A stretch of DNA of 64,000 nucleotides, from the NCBI GenBank assembly GCA_018287875.1, contig JAGVVL010000015.1:2914001-2978000 (forward strand). The letters run 5' to 3'. The DNA comes from Nigrospora sphaerica. Its lineage: Eukaryota > Ascomycota > Sordariomycetes > Amphisphaeriales > Apiosporaceae. The notes beneath the pieces were generated by a model that saw only the letters and a program-made list of their open reading frames with translations, ran no database searches and was not told where the DNA came from. Below are positions 32,673 to 43,179 of the stretch, in pieces. Both the position numbers and the translations under genes were made by a program. Position 1 is the stretch's first letter, and every line of letters starts with the position of its first letter.

Positions 32673-34620
32673 TTATTCTTTTAAACTGTTGACCCAGCCC
32701 TCTGTTAATACGACGGGACCAGTAAAGCTTCCACGGGCGCGAAGTACCCAATCAGCTAGGCAGAGCAAGAGGACGCCCACGAACATCACGCTCGCCCAGT
32801 TAAAGTCTTGGGCCGTAACGGGCGTCACGTTAGGCCAGAAGCACCAAAAGAAGGCATATAAAGAGTACAGGAGACCTGCCGTGTTGATGGGCACGCCCCA
32901 GCGGCCCAGGCTCCAGCGAGCGTTCGGAAGCCGGTCTGGCCTCGTTAAGCGGCGGTACAGCACGCAGCCGATGGACATGCAATATGTTAGCATTAGGGAG
33001 ACGACGTTAAGCGAGATTATGGCATTGAAGGCGACGTCGGAGCCGATGTTGATGAGTGAGAGCGCGATGGTGAAGATGGCAGTGGCAGCGACGGCGTTAG
33101 CAGGCACCTGCAGGCGCGGGTGCACGCGCGCAAGCCAGTCGCTGAGTGGCAGGCCGTGGTCGCGTGCGAAAGCCCACGTCTGGCGCGAGGTCGACAGGTT
33201 GTATGAAAGTGTGCCGGCAAAGATGAGAATTGTTACAATGGCAGTGAGCCCGTTGACGCCGGCGGTGCTGACGGCGCTAGCGAAGACGGTAAGGAACGGG
33301 TAGCCGGTGGCGTCCCCGAGGGCCGTCTCCAGGTCCGTGATGGCGAAGAGGAAGGAGAGCAGAAAGACGAGGCCGAGCGCGCCGTTGACGACGTAAGCGC
33401 CGACCATGGCGCGCGGCACCGTAATGGCGGCATCCTCGGTCTCCTCGGCCATGTGGGCGGCGGCATCGGAGCCTGCATTCACTGGTCAACAATGCTCGTC
33501 GGGCCCGGTAGGGGGGGTTTTCGCCCAGCAACATAACCTACAGATACAGGCGTAGATAGCCGAGAGCTGGCCGACCATGAGCGACAGGCCCATGGAGCCC
33601 CAGCCGCCGGCGTTGGTGAAGCGCGTGAAGACGGCCTCGGCCGAGTTGTGCGGCGCCAGGGCCCAAAGAACGGCAACGACGCTCACGAAGCCGATAACGT
33701 GGACGCCGAGCATCAGGTTCTGGGCCATGGCCATTGCGTGGGCCCCCCAGATGTTGGCGGCGAAGACGACAAGGCTGATGGCAATGACCAAGAGCGTGCC
33801 GTGCCAGTTGGTCCAGACGTAAGTCGGGTCGTTGACCGAGATGAGTGCCTGGATCAGCGTGCCAACGAGGAAGGGGCCCGAGGCGGTGCCGGCTTGCCAG
33901 GAGAGCGTCGCCATCCAGCCTGGACACGCGTCGTCACAGTCAGTTGGGGGCCCGGAGGCGGCGGGAAAGGAAACGTACCCGCGACGTAGCTGAGTATCTT
34001 CTGGTAACGAGGGGGTGCGAACTCGGACACCCAGTGGCTGCATCCATTAGCTCCGTCTGTACCTCGAGCGGCTCGCACCGCCATCACGGGCGGGCTGCTA
34101 CTCACTATTGACCACCAGCAGTGGGAGCCCTTTCCGGGTCCTGTCAGCAAAAACACTAGACGTGGCAAGGGAGCGCGGCGGCGCCGGGACTGCTCAACGG
34201 CTACTCACATGGAAGCCATCTCAGCCAGGGAGGCCATGACAGTACTGAAGCCGAGCCAGGTCCAGACATAACTCCAGAAGAGGCCGGCAAGCCCGCCGTC
34301 GACAAGGCCCTGGGTTGTCGCCACCAGCAACACCTCCCAGGTGCCCTGCAGGATGACGGTAAAGGCCAGCGAGGACAGTGTGCGATAGTCTCTCTAGCAC
34401 AGGGGTCAGGCAGAGGGCCCATATGGGGGGAGGAGGGCTTGGGGGCACACACTCGCAATTCCTGCGTCTTGCCCATGCGAAGCATGTCTCTCTCGTCTCT
34501 GGCGGCGGCAGCGTCGGTGGCGGGTCGCCCAGAGTGGCTGTTTTCCATATCGTCCACGATGCCCTGGGCGTGTTCGTGCGCAGGGCGTTTGCTGTTCGTC
34601 GTTCGAGCTGAGAATGCCAT
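32673..34620 (-). CDS. APC-family amine/choline/GABA-type permease
   Basis: Six exons: 34,620-34,453, 34,393-34,209, 34,129-34,106 (24 nt), 34,037-33,979, 33,919-33,548, 33,472-32,673; 535 residues. The N-terminus is cytosolic and charged. MGKTQELRRDYRTLSSLAF leads into the first helix, followed by about twelve hydrophobic segments. Family signatures include ASMAPTAGGQYHWVSEFAPP, SYVAGWMATLSWQAG, SDAAAHMAEETEDA and SRQTWAFARDHGLP. These are typical of the fungal HNM1 choline / UGA4 GABA transporter branch of the amino acid-polyamine-organocation family, acting in a cell membrane; the substrate cannot be read from sequence. Splice sites are GT-AG. The last codons (Leu-Lys-Glu-stop) lie in AT-rich DNA, so the native C-terminus may have been replaced. 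The start could be an ATG slightly downstream or upstream. Confidence 0.87.
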
Positions 34621-36131
34621 GACTTGGATACACAGGCGCATCAAGAGCGAGCCGAGCCGAGCCGCCCCGGGCACCGTTCTTACTTGTACCCCTTGGTGGT
34701 GGCCATCCACCTGTCCGAAGAAACCCCCACCCGGCGTGAAACAGATCGGTGGCGGTCTGGGCCGGGCATAGGATCCGCATAGGGCTAGCATACCGTGATA
34801 GCTTTGCGGCGCGTTGGCCGAGTACAGTAAGCCGACATGGATATGGTCTCGCTACCTCGGCCGCCGTCTTGGCACTCGCCATCCATGCAGGCGGCAAAAT
34901 GGGCCTGGACCCATTCATCTGCACGTTTCCCTCCTTTCCAATGACAAGATGCTCTACCACGGCTCTCGCATTTTGTGTCCCTCCTGGGCTCTGTCCTTGG
35001 GTGGCCACGAGCGAGTTCGGTTCGACCCGGAGTCGGGCAGTGCTATGTGGCAGGTAGGGCCGTCGAAGTTGTGCCACCTGTGACCTTTTTATCGGAACCA
35101 GTCACGTTGGAGGGTCAAACGGGGCCATACGTAACAGGGCCGAATTAAGAGTTCATCCGCACGATGGGGACGGGAGGCCGTCCCCCCTCGCGCTGTAGCA
35201 AGAACTGGCGAGGCAGGCCATACGTAGCAGGCGGACCAGTAACCTCTTCAAAGTTGCCATTGGACGGTCATGGCTGCTCGGTGGCGAATAGACCATGTGT
35301 GATGGTCAGGGGGCTTGAGAGTGCGAAGTTTCGTATTGGCTTGACTTGATTTTGCGTGTCATGTATACGTGGTTGTGAACGGAATCATAGGTTTGGTTCT
35401 AAGCGACGACGTTTTGCCGAGCCCGACCTAGCCAACGACCACAACGAGAGTGGCAGCGTGGCTCGACGCTTTCCACCCAGCCTCTACCCGCTAAGCGGGC
35501 GAGAATGCGAGAGCGCAGCGCCATGGCCATATGCACTTGGAGGACGAGTGGGCGTCGCGGACTCCATATGCTTAGGCGTCGTGGGAACGACACTCCGTGA
35601 TACTCCAATCCTCCAGAACTGGCAGGCTGGCGGACAGCCGGCGGACGGGCCGAAGGTGGGACCGAAGCTCTACAAGTGGGACGGCATAGCGTTGGCGGGC
35701 CGGCGCTGATACGCGTATGATGTGCTATACCAGTAGGTTAGTAGAGATGGCGGCCTGAGGCAGCTACGAGGCATGCCAGCGCGAGCACTAGCTTTCCAGA
35801 GCTTGGGGTCGGAGGCTCAATCCCATTGATTGCCAGCACCAGCACCTGCACCGCACTGCAGATATTCTCATCGCGCCCCCTCCCCTCCGACCGACCGACA
35901 GCCATCGTCTTCGCTTCCCGACGACGACACGCTCGCCGGCCGCCGCTCCATCCGCGTCCGTCTGTCCGTCTCGTCTCGCGCTGCTCGTTGGCTCCCAATT
36001 GCAAAACCAAACCCGCCGGCCGTCCGCTTGCGAGTCGCCCGCGCGTCATAGCAACTCCGGACCACCAACAGACCCTCTCGTCCGTTGCGCCCCCCGCCGA
36101 CCCCCGAGGAAGCAGACCGAGATTGCCCGCC
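34621..36131. other. intergenic, no gene seen
   Basis: Region between the divergent permease and NDUFB9 genes. Several short frames (e.g. 35,356-35,709) show no recognisable protein. Pyrimidine-rich sequence from ~35,860 to 36,110 probably belongs to the NDUFB9 promoter/leader. Confidence 0.5.
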
Positions 36132-36777
36132 ATGTCGACCAGACAAGCTGCCCTGTGAGCTCCCTCTCTTGTCGCCGCCCTGCCTTCTCTCCCCCGCTGA
36201 CCATGACTCGCACGCCCGCAGGTCTCTCTACCGCCGCTCGTTGAAGCTGTCGCTCGACTGGGCTGTCCACCGGCACCTGTGGCGCGGCCAGGCCCTCTAC
36301 ATCCGCTCCCTCTTCGAGGCCAACCGGAACATTACCGACCCCCGGAAAAAGAGGGTAAAGAAGCCCCCGTCCCCTCGTTGGCTCGACGGCCTGCGCGAAT
36401 CCGTGCTTCCCGTACCTCGTCCCCGAACTAGAAGCTGACGGCACACCCTGTCCCCCCTCCACCACAGGCCCTGCTCAACGAGACGGAGAAGCTACTTGAG
36501 ACGTGGAAGCACCCTGACCCGTACACTCACCCGACGGCTCCCGGAGGTATGTTGTTGCATCTTGAGGGCGGCGCGTCCGCCCGAGGGCCAGGTCACGCCG
36601 CAGCATGCTCACTATTTACGTCAGGCTCCAAGTACGAGAGAAACCTGCCGGTACACTCGACCGACCGTGAGTCTTGCCCCCCCCTTCCCCTCCCCTCACC
36701 CCCGTGCTTCCTCGGACCCGTGCCGGCTCGCACCTGCTAACGTCTGGGCCGCAGCTCCGCCGGATCTGAAGTTCTAG
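36132..36777 (+). CDS. mitochondrial complex I subunit NDUFB9/B22 (LYR protein)
   Basis: Five exons, 36,132-36,154, 36,222-36,354, 36,468-36,546, 36,625-36,666 and 36,755-36,777, join to 99 residues. The protein begins MSTRQAALSLYRRSLKLSLD, with the LYR motif used for acyl-carrier-protein/assembly contacts. It continues DWAVHRHLWRGQALYIRSLF, RALLNETEKLLETWKHPDPY and PTAPGGSKYERNLP, which together identify the B22 (NDUFB9) accessory subunit of NADH:ubiquinone oxidoreductase in the inner mitochondrial membrane. Introns are GT-AG, 67-113 nt. The gene is very intron-dense for its size, and the last exon has only seven codons plus stop. Length fits the family in fungi. Confidence 0.92.
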
Positions 36778-37156
36778 CCGAAAGAAAAAGGCAATGGGAA
36801 AGACGGCACACACGGGTTGGGCGGCGTCAAACTGTACATAACATCTGTAATCCGCGCATAGATGCGGCATCACACCAGCCCTCCAAGAGAAAGAAGAAGC
36901 TGTCCAGCGGCCGGTCGCAATATTTGTCACACTCGAGCCGTGAAGCCTTGGGTCCATGATCGGATGCCTGCTTTGCCGACACCATCCCGTGAATATGCGT
37001 CTCGAAATCTATGGGGTGGAAGCCGGTCTCACACCTAGGAACCCCGACATGCAATTTAGCTCACGCTGCCGCACCCGCACCATCCAAAGACAGCAAAAGC
37101 GTTGGCCAGAGGGTGCCGAGTCGTGACGCCGTGGAAATACCGTATTGGCGTAGCAA

Positions 37157-37278
37157 GCCCGGCGCATCCACGTATACCCAGCCTGTCACGAGCTTACGGC
37201 GCCGACGCGCTGCTCAGACGGCCACCCGGCGCGTCCACGTATACACAGCCTGTCAAACGTACGGCGCCGACGCGCACC
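37157..37278. repeat. 67-bp direct repeat, two units
   Basis: CCCGGCGCATCCACGTATAC at 37,158 and CCCGGCGCGTCCACGTATAC at 37,225 start two related units that both end in TACGGCGCCGACGCGC. Non-coding, between the NDUFB9 3' end and the H2A 3' end. Confidence 0.6.
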
Positions 37279-37609
37279 GACCCGCTAGGCGGCGGCAAAA
37301 ATGCCCGTTCTCCTCCAGTCAATCCAACGAGTTCCCATCCCCACAAGTAAACAACACCCTGCGCGGGCAGCCAAGCACAACCAAATGTCGTCATCACAAG
37401 CGAGCGTGCAAGTCGCAAAGGTAGTGTTTGTTCAGTGGTATTTCTCATTCGTGTCCATTCCCCAAAATGGACGGATCCCAGACGGATTATGTCTGTAGTG
37501 TACAACCCATTCGCATGTGAAAAATCAACCGTTGCCTGCCGTAACCCCGTGGATCATGAAAACGTCCCAAACTGCAAAACCAGAAATCAAAAAGCCGCAC
37601 ACTCTCCAA

Positions 37610-38231
37610 TTACAACTCCTGGCTGCCGGCGTTCTTGCCGGGCTTGCCAGTCTTCTTGGGCAGCAGGTCTGGAGGGGGGAGACATGTCAGCGGAGGTGCA
37701 CAAAGAGAGGCGGGGCGCAAGAGGGGGCGTACTCTGGTGAATGTTGGGCAGGACACCACCCTGGGCAATGGTGACGTGGCCCAGCAGCTTGTTCAGCTCC
37801 TCATCGTTGCGGATGGCGAGCTGGAGATGTCTGGGGATGATACGCGTCTTCTTGTTGTCGCGGGCGGCGTTGCCAGCCAGCTCGAGAATCTCGGCAGCGA
37901 GGTACTCGAGGACGGCAGCGAGGTAGACGGGGGCACCGGCACCGACACGCTGGGCGTAGTTGCCCTTGCGGAGCAGACGGTGGACACGGCCGACGGGGAA
38001 AGCCAGACCGGCCTTGGACGAACGGCTGTCGAGGGAGGGCGAGTCAGCAACAGCGCACAAAAGGGGGTCCCGACGGACGCCGGGGATGTAGCCTGGGAAA
38101 AACGAAACGCGTCGCCAACGGCCGCCGGCGACGCGCACGCGACAGCTATGACCGGCTTGAGCGGGTGCTACTTACGATTGCGAGTTCTTGGAACCGCTGG
38201 CCTTGCCGCCGGACTTGCCGCCTCCAGTCAT
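37610..38231 (-). CDS. histone H2A
   Basis: Three exons, 38,231-38,176, 38,025-37,733 and 37,668-37,610, give 135 residues: [20 protein letters not shown] at the start, [20 protein letters not shown], the histone-fold core ([40 protein letters not shown]) and the tail [18 protein letters not shown]. The C-terminal SQEL is the phosphorylatable SQE/D-type motif that makes the major fungal H2A also serve as H2A.X in DNA-damage signalling. Introns are GT-AG; the first splits the N-terminal tail. It pairs with the divergent H2B gene at 41,264. S. cerevisiae HTA1 is the corresponding family member. Confidence 0.97.
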
Positions 38232-38812
38232 TTTGATGGATGTGTGGGTTGGTGGTGTGGGAAAAAGTAGCTGTTGCGAGTCCGGAGACGGGAGATGGCG
38301 ATGCTGGAGAAGCGGAATGTATTGGTTGCGGGCGGAAGATGGGTTGTGTTGGTTGAAGACGAGGAATGCGGTTGAGGTTCAGTGGGGGAGGGAGCTTAAG
38401 TAGTGGCCGGTCGCGTCTGCCAGCGAGATCAGAATCAGTCGCTGATCCGCAAGGTGGGAGAGAGCGTGTCCGGTGCTTTTTTGGCCGGTCTGGGGGGGAG
38501 GAGACTAACCATTTTGGGTGACCTGTACTAGTGGGTAACAACTGCGGCGGTTGCAGGCGTGTGTGCACGGCCACCACCACCACACCAACAACCATGGCTG
38601 GTGAGAGCGATAGCAGCAGCAGTAGCAGCAGCCCGCGTGCACGCACTCACTGCCTAAGTACCTACCAGGTTCATAGCATTTACGATGACATAGGGTCAGT
38701 ACCTACCTGCTACAAGTACTTCTACATCTTGCATGACATACCCAGCACTAATCCCAACCTGGGATCCCATCGCCCCTACGTTGCTGCACATCTACCAAGC
38801 CCCACCCAGGAC

Positions 38813-38829
38813 GGCCAATCAAATAATTC
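38813..38829 (+). promoter_or_regulatory. CCAAT-containing 17-mer, H2A side
   Basis: GGCCAATCAAATAATTC, 582 bp upstream of the H2A start. The same 17 bases occur inverted at 40,149-40,165. CCAAT boxes bind the HAP/NF-Y complex. Function here is inferred from position and duplication. Confidence 0.45.
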
Positions 38830-40148
38830 CGTCACGTAGATTTCGGCAGCTTCCCATCGTTGGTTCCACGGGCTGACCCTGCTTCTCCATACTCTCCTCC
38901 TGATTTTGCCTCCCTCGATTTCTTATTAGACGTGACCGCCCCGGCACCCATGGACCCCGTTTCTCCCCCCTCCTTCTGGCTTCGGTCGCATTTTCTGCCT
39001 CCCCGACCTGCGCGCAATCCGGCCGTGGCGTATTGGCGTGTATTTTGCTCAACGCGTCGAGTGCCCACCCGCCCTCGTTGCTTTCCACGTTCTGCCATCA
39101 CTCGCCTTCTCGCCACGCGTCGCTTCTCCCATGACCTCGCTCACTCGTGCCATTTGATTTTCCCATCTTTCCCGGCCGCCGTCCTTCCCATCTTCAACGC
39201 CAGCCAACGTCGCCCACAAAGGGTTTTCTGCCCAGCCCCCTAGTCTGAGTCACCGCGCTTTTCCGGCTCTGGTCCTGGGCGGGCTGATTTGGCTGAGCCA
39301 ACTCGCCAGGTTCCAATTTCTCCCAGATTTCTCCGAGGTCCCAACTTCTTGACCTGATCATATACCACATGGGGTCCGGTTTGGTCATGAAGTATGGGAC
39401 ACTGAGGCATATTTGATGTGTTTGGTCATGTCGACTATGTTTTAGGTTCGATTTTTCGGTCTGAACCTGATGATTTTGGACAATTTGGGAGTCGGAAACG
39501 GCCCCAGGCGCCGAAATACCCGTTATTTAGGCCTCATCGTGATGCCCCGGGGTCTGGGGTGGCATTTTCTGTTGGAACCGGTCCTTACCCGCCTTATTTT
39601 GGTAGGTACACGTAGTGGAACTCGGTAGTCGAGGAGCTGTCCCCATTATACGTACTGGATTGGGACGCCGTCCCTCTAGGGTTCGTGATGCTGTGCATGG
39701 GACTCTGGAGATCTGGGGGTATTTTCAGCCTTGCAGACCAAGTCCCGACGTTGACGCGGATCCGGGCCGCGACATGGGGTAGCCGGGGGGAAACGCAACG
39801 GGCGCCTGCCGCGGGGGCCACGACGCCGGATGACGCGGGGCAGATCTGGCGATGGCGATGGCTTCATTTGCTTGCCGCCAAGGGCCAGGGCGGCAGGCGA
39901 GTGGCCGGGTCCTTGGCTACCGACTAGGTGGAATGTGCTTCCGTGACCGCGAGACGGACGGGTCAGGGCGAGCAGAGGAGGCGCCGCCACGAGGCCACCG
40001 TGGACGTCGAGGGAGTGCTCCAGCTCCGCAAGGCCGGCACGCAGTAAGAGGGCGGGCAGGCAGGCTGACAGCGACGGGGCGAGGGCGTTCAAGCAGATCA
40101 GAGTCCGTCTGGGCCGTGGCTGGGCTGGGTCGCAAAATAGAGGATTTC

Positions 40149-40165
40149 GAATTATTTGATTGGCC
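40149..40165 (-). promoter_or_regulatory. CCAAT-containing 17-mer, H2B side
   Basis: Reverse complement of the motif at 38,813-38,829, about 1.1 kb upstream of the H2B start. Confidence 0.45.
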
Positions 40166-41263
40166 GCGACGGGGACCTTCTCGAGCGCTGGGGCCGTCTC
40201 TCTTCTCCATTTATTCCCTATCCAGTGCGGAATGTTTTGGTAGGGGATGCTGGCGGGCGTGCTGGGGATCTCCACTCAAGGGCGAATGCCTGTGCGGGTG
40301 CTGCTCCTTCGCTGGGAAGATAGCGCAACGCGCTTTCCTTCTCTCCGACTTGCGTCCCCACCGTGTCACGTCGCGTGTCGTGTGTCGTGGGTGTCGTCGG
40401 TCTTTCTCTCACGCAGGTACGTACCTAATGATGTATGTAATCAGCGTGCCAGGGAGGCATCGATGTACCATTGCCCGTCGGCTTCCCCTGTGGACCTGGG
40501 ATAGTATCGCGTGTGCGAAACCATCCCACCTTTCCACCCACATCTGGTTCAGTGCTTTTGTGTAGGAAAGTATGGAGTTGCAATAGGTACTATAGGTACA
40601 TACTTCTTCATACCCCTTCACTACGGTGGGATGAATGGAAAGAGGTAGCAGGGAGGAGGTGGAAATGACATCTTCCTCGCTGGCAGGCACAGCTGGCTAT
40701 CCGGTTGCTACCAACGGAGGCAAGCCGTAGGAACAAACAAAACAAGCAAGTAAGCAAGCAAGCCAGTAGTAGGGCGTGCGCAGAGCCATGTCCACGCGTG
40801 CGCAAAGTCGGTAGTGGTGCCAATTCCCAATCCAGGGCCCCTCCCCATCATCGCATTATTCAGAGCGAGACAGAACGGGAAGAGACAGATGGAGAACGTG
40901 CCATAGGACATGGGTGCATTAGGTACCGTGTCGTGGATACCTAGCAAGAATGGGATGGATAGGTGGGCGGGGGGGAGCCAGCCAACTAAACGCCCCCCTC
41001 CCCAAAGCAGTGCTTGGTACCTCCCGCTTTCCGCCTGCAAAAGTGGTGTCAAATCAGTAACGCGCTAGCACCGCCTGTCGCCCAGCTACAAAAGGACTAC
41101 AATCCCCTCCCCCCATCCCATTCCTGCCATCTTTCAACTTCCATCTACATCACCGCATCCTCTTTCCAACCAACGATACCCAGATCAGCCTCCAGGATCT
41201 CGCAATCCACCCCAACCACACCACTTTTTTCTCACCACCCACAACCTACCCAAAACCGCCAAC

Positions 41264-41888
<625 letters not shown>

Positions 41889-43179
41889 ACGGGCTTGGGT
41901 TCTTTTGCGGTTTGGTTGCCTGGGTGTTTTCTCGTTTGGGTTTTGGGGTCCTCTTTTGGCTTGCCTGGCATCATGATGAGGCTTGGCCACGGCGAGCGTC
42001 TGCGACATGGATCCCCCATGAGATGAATTCTCAATCTGGAGTCTCAATAATGCGTTACGGATGGCTTTGATTTTGGAGGCGATTTGCCTCTGCATTACGG
42101 TATGGGGTTCTGCGGCTGTACAATACAGATTTCCCGATAGGGTTCCGGAATGATATCTGAACATGAACAACCACTGCGCGTCCCGCCCTTCCGTTTTGAC
42201 ATGGCCGCATTTGTTTCCTCTCCCTTTTTAAAAATGCTTGCTACTGACGGGTATGTCCCAATTCGAGAAGACGCCGACACGCACTGCCCGACGCCATCGA
42301 TTTACAACGCCCCCAAACAAACGCCCGATGGTGATACGCGCGTTCCCGACGAAATGGCAGCCCCGGCCTCGGATACTATCGGGGGTCACAGCGCGGTGGA
42401 CGGGCCGCTTTGTCTCAGCGCCATCTTCAACGTCCGAGCCGGTAAACGGCGCATTTCTGCTTCGCCCGGGGAAATGGCGAGCGCGACGTCGAGGACGACG
42501 CGTTCTCCCCTCGGCCAATCAACCCCTGGCTCATTTCCCGCGGGCCTGCATGCGTGCCACGTTGGGCCCGGCCCGGCCATCAACCGGTCTATCTGCAAAT
42601 ACGGCCTTGTTACGTGTACCCACGCGACCACGCGCCATCTCCACTTGTCCGCCCCGCCCATCCTCACCGCGTTCTTCACGATTGATACAGTTATGGCGTC
42701 GTTGCGCCCAAACCTGTCGGCAACAGACGCCCCGCCTGCCAAGTTTCACCGTCCATCCGACCAGAACTGTCCGTGGCGTCTTGCGACGACCGTGTTGCTA
42801 CAAGCGTATGTGGGCAACTAGAGTATATATATATAGGAAGACGCGCCCGTGCCTGTTCATGGCCAGAATCGCCATCTGTGACATAGGCCGTGTTGGTGAA
42901 AACGCACCGGCAATGGGTATTCCCCGAACGCCCGCGAATGTCTAATGCACCAAACCCCTTATGTCCAGCCCCCGTTGCACATGGTACTTAACTCCTCCAT
43001 CGGCTGCGGCGCGGGAAAGGTAAAGAAAAGGGGCATGGGGGCTATGGTCTCAGGGCTTTCGTGACATCGTTATCACCATCAACCTTTGCGCTGGCTGGCG
43101 CTGTTCGTCTTCTCCTTGACCACGGTCTCTGGGACCTCTTCCGCTCCGCCAACGACCGGGACCGCAGAGACACGTCTGT
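41889..43179. other. intergenic, no gene seen
   Basis: 3' flanks of the convergent H2B and SQS1 genes. Overlapping frames at 42,150-42,945 in two registers resemble no protein family. A CCAATCA word lies at ~42,518, and a TATATATATA run at ~42,824. Confidence 0.45.

Larger units (their letters stand above)
38232..41263. promoter_or_regulatory. divergent H2A-H2B intergenic region
   Basis: 3 kb between the two histone start codons. It contains CCAAT-type words in both orientations, including an identical 17-mer GGCCAATCAAATAATTC at 38,813-38,829 (plus) and 40,149-40,165 (minus). A pyrimidine-rich leader precedes H2B. The unusually long spacer holds no gene I can support: frames at 39,676-40,275 and 39,852-40,565 overlap on opposite strands and match nothing. 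Confidence 0.5.

Noticed and set aside
35356..35709. 117-codon plus-strand frame between permease and NDUFB9
   Set aside because: No family resemblance, no splice context, low-complexity composition.
42150..42945. two overlapping plus-strand frames of 223 and 235 codons
   Set aside because: Both registers open because the region is GC-rich with few stops; neither resembles a protein and no promoter or intron evidence favours one.
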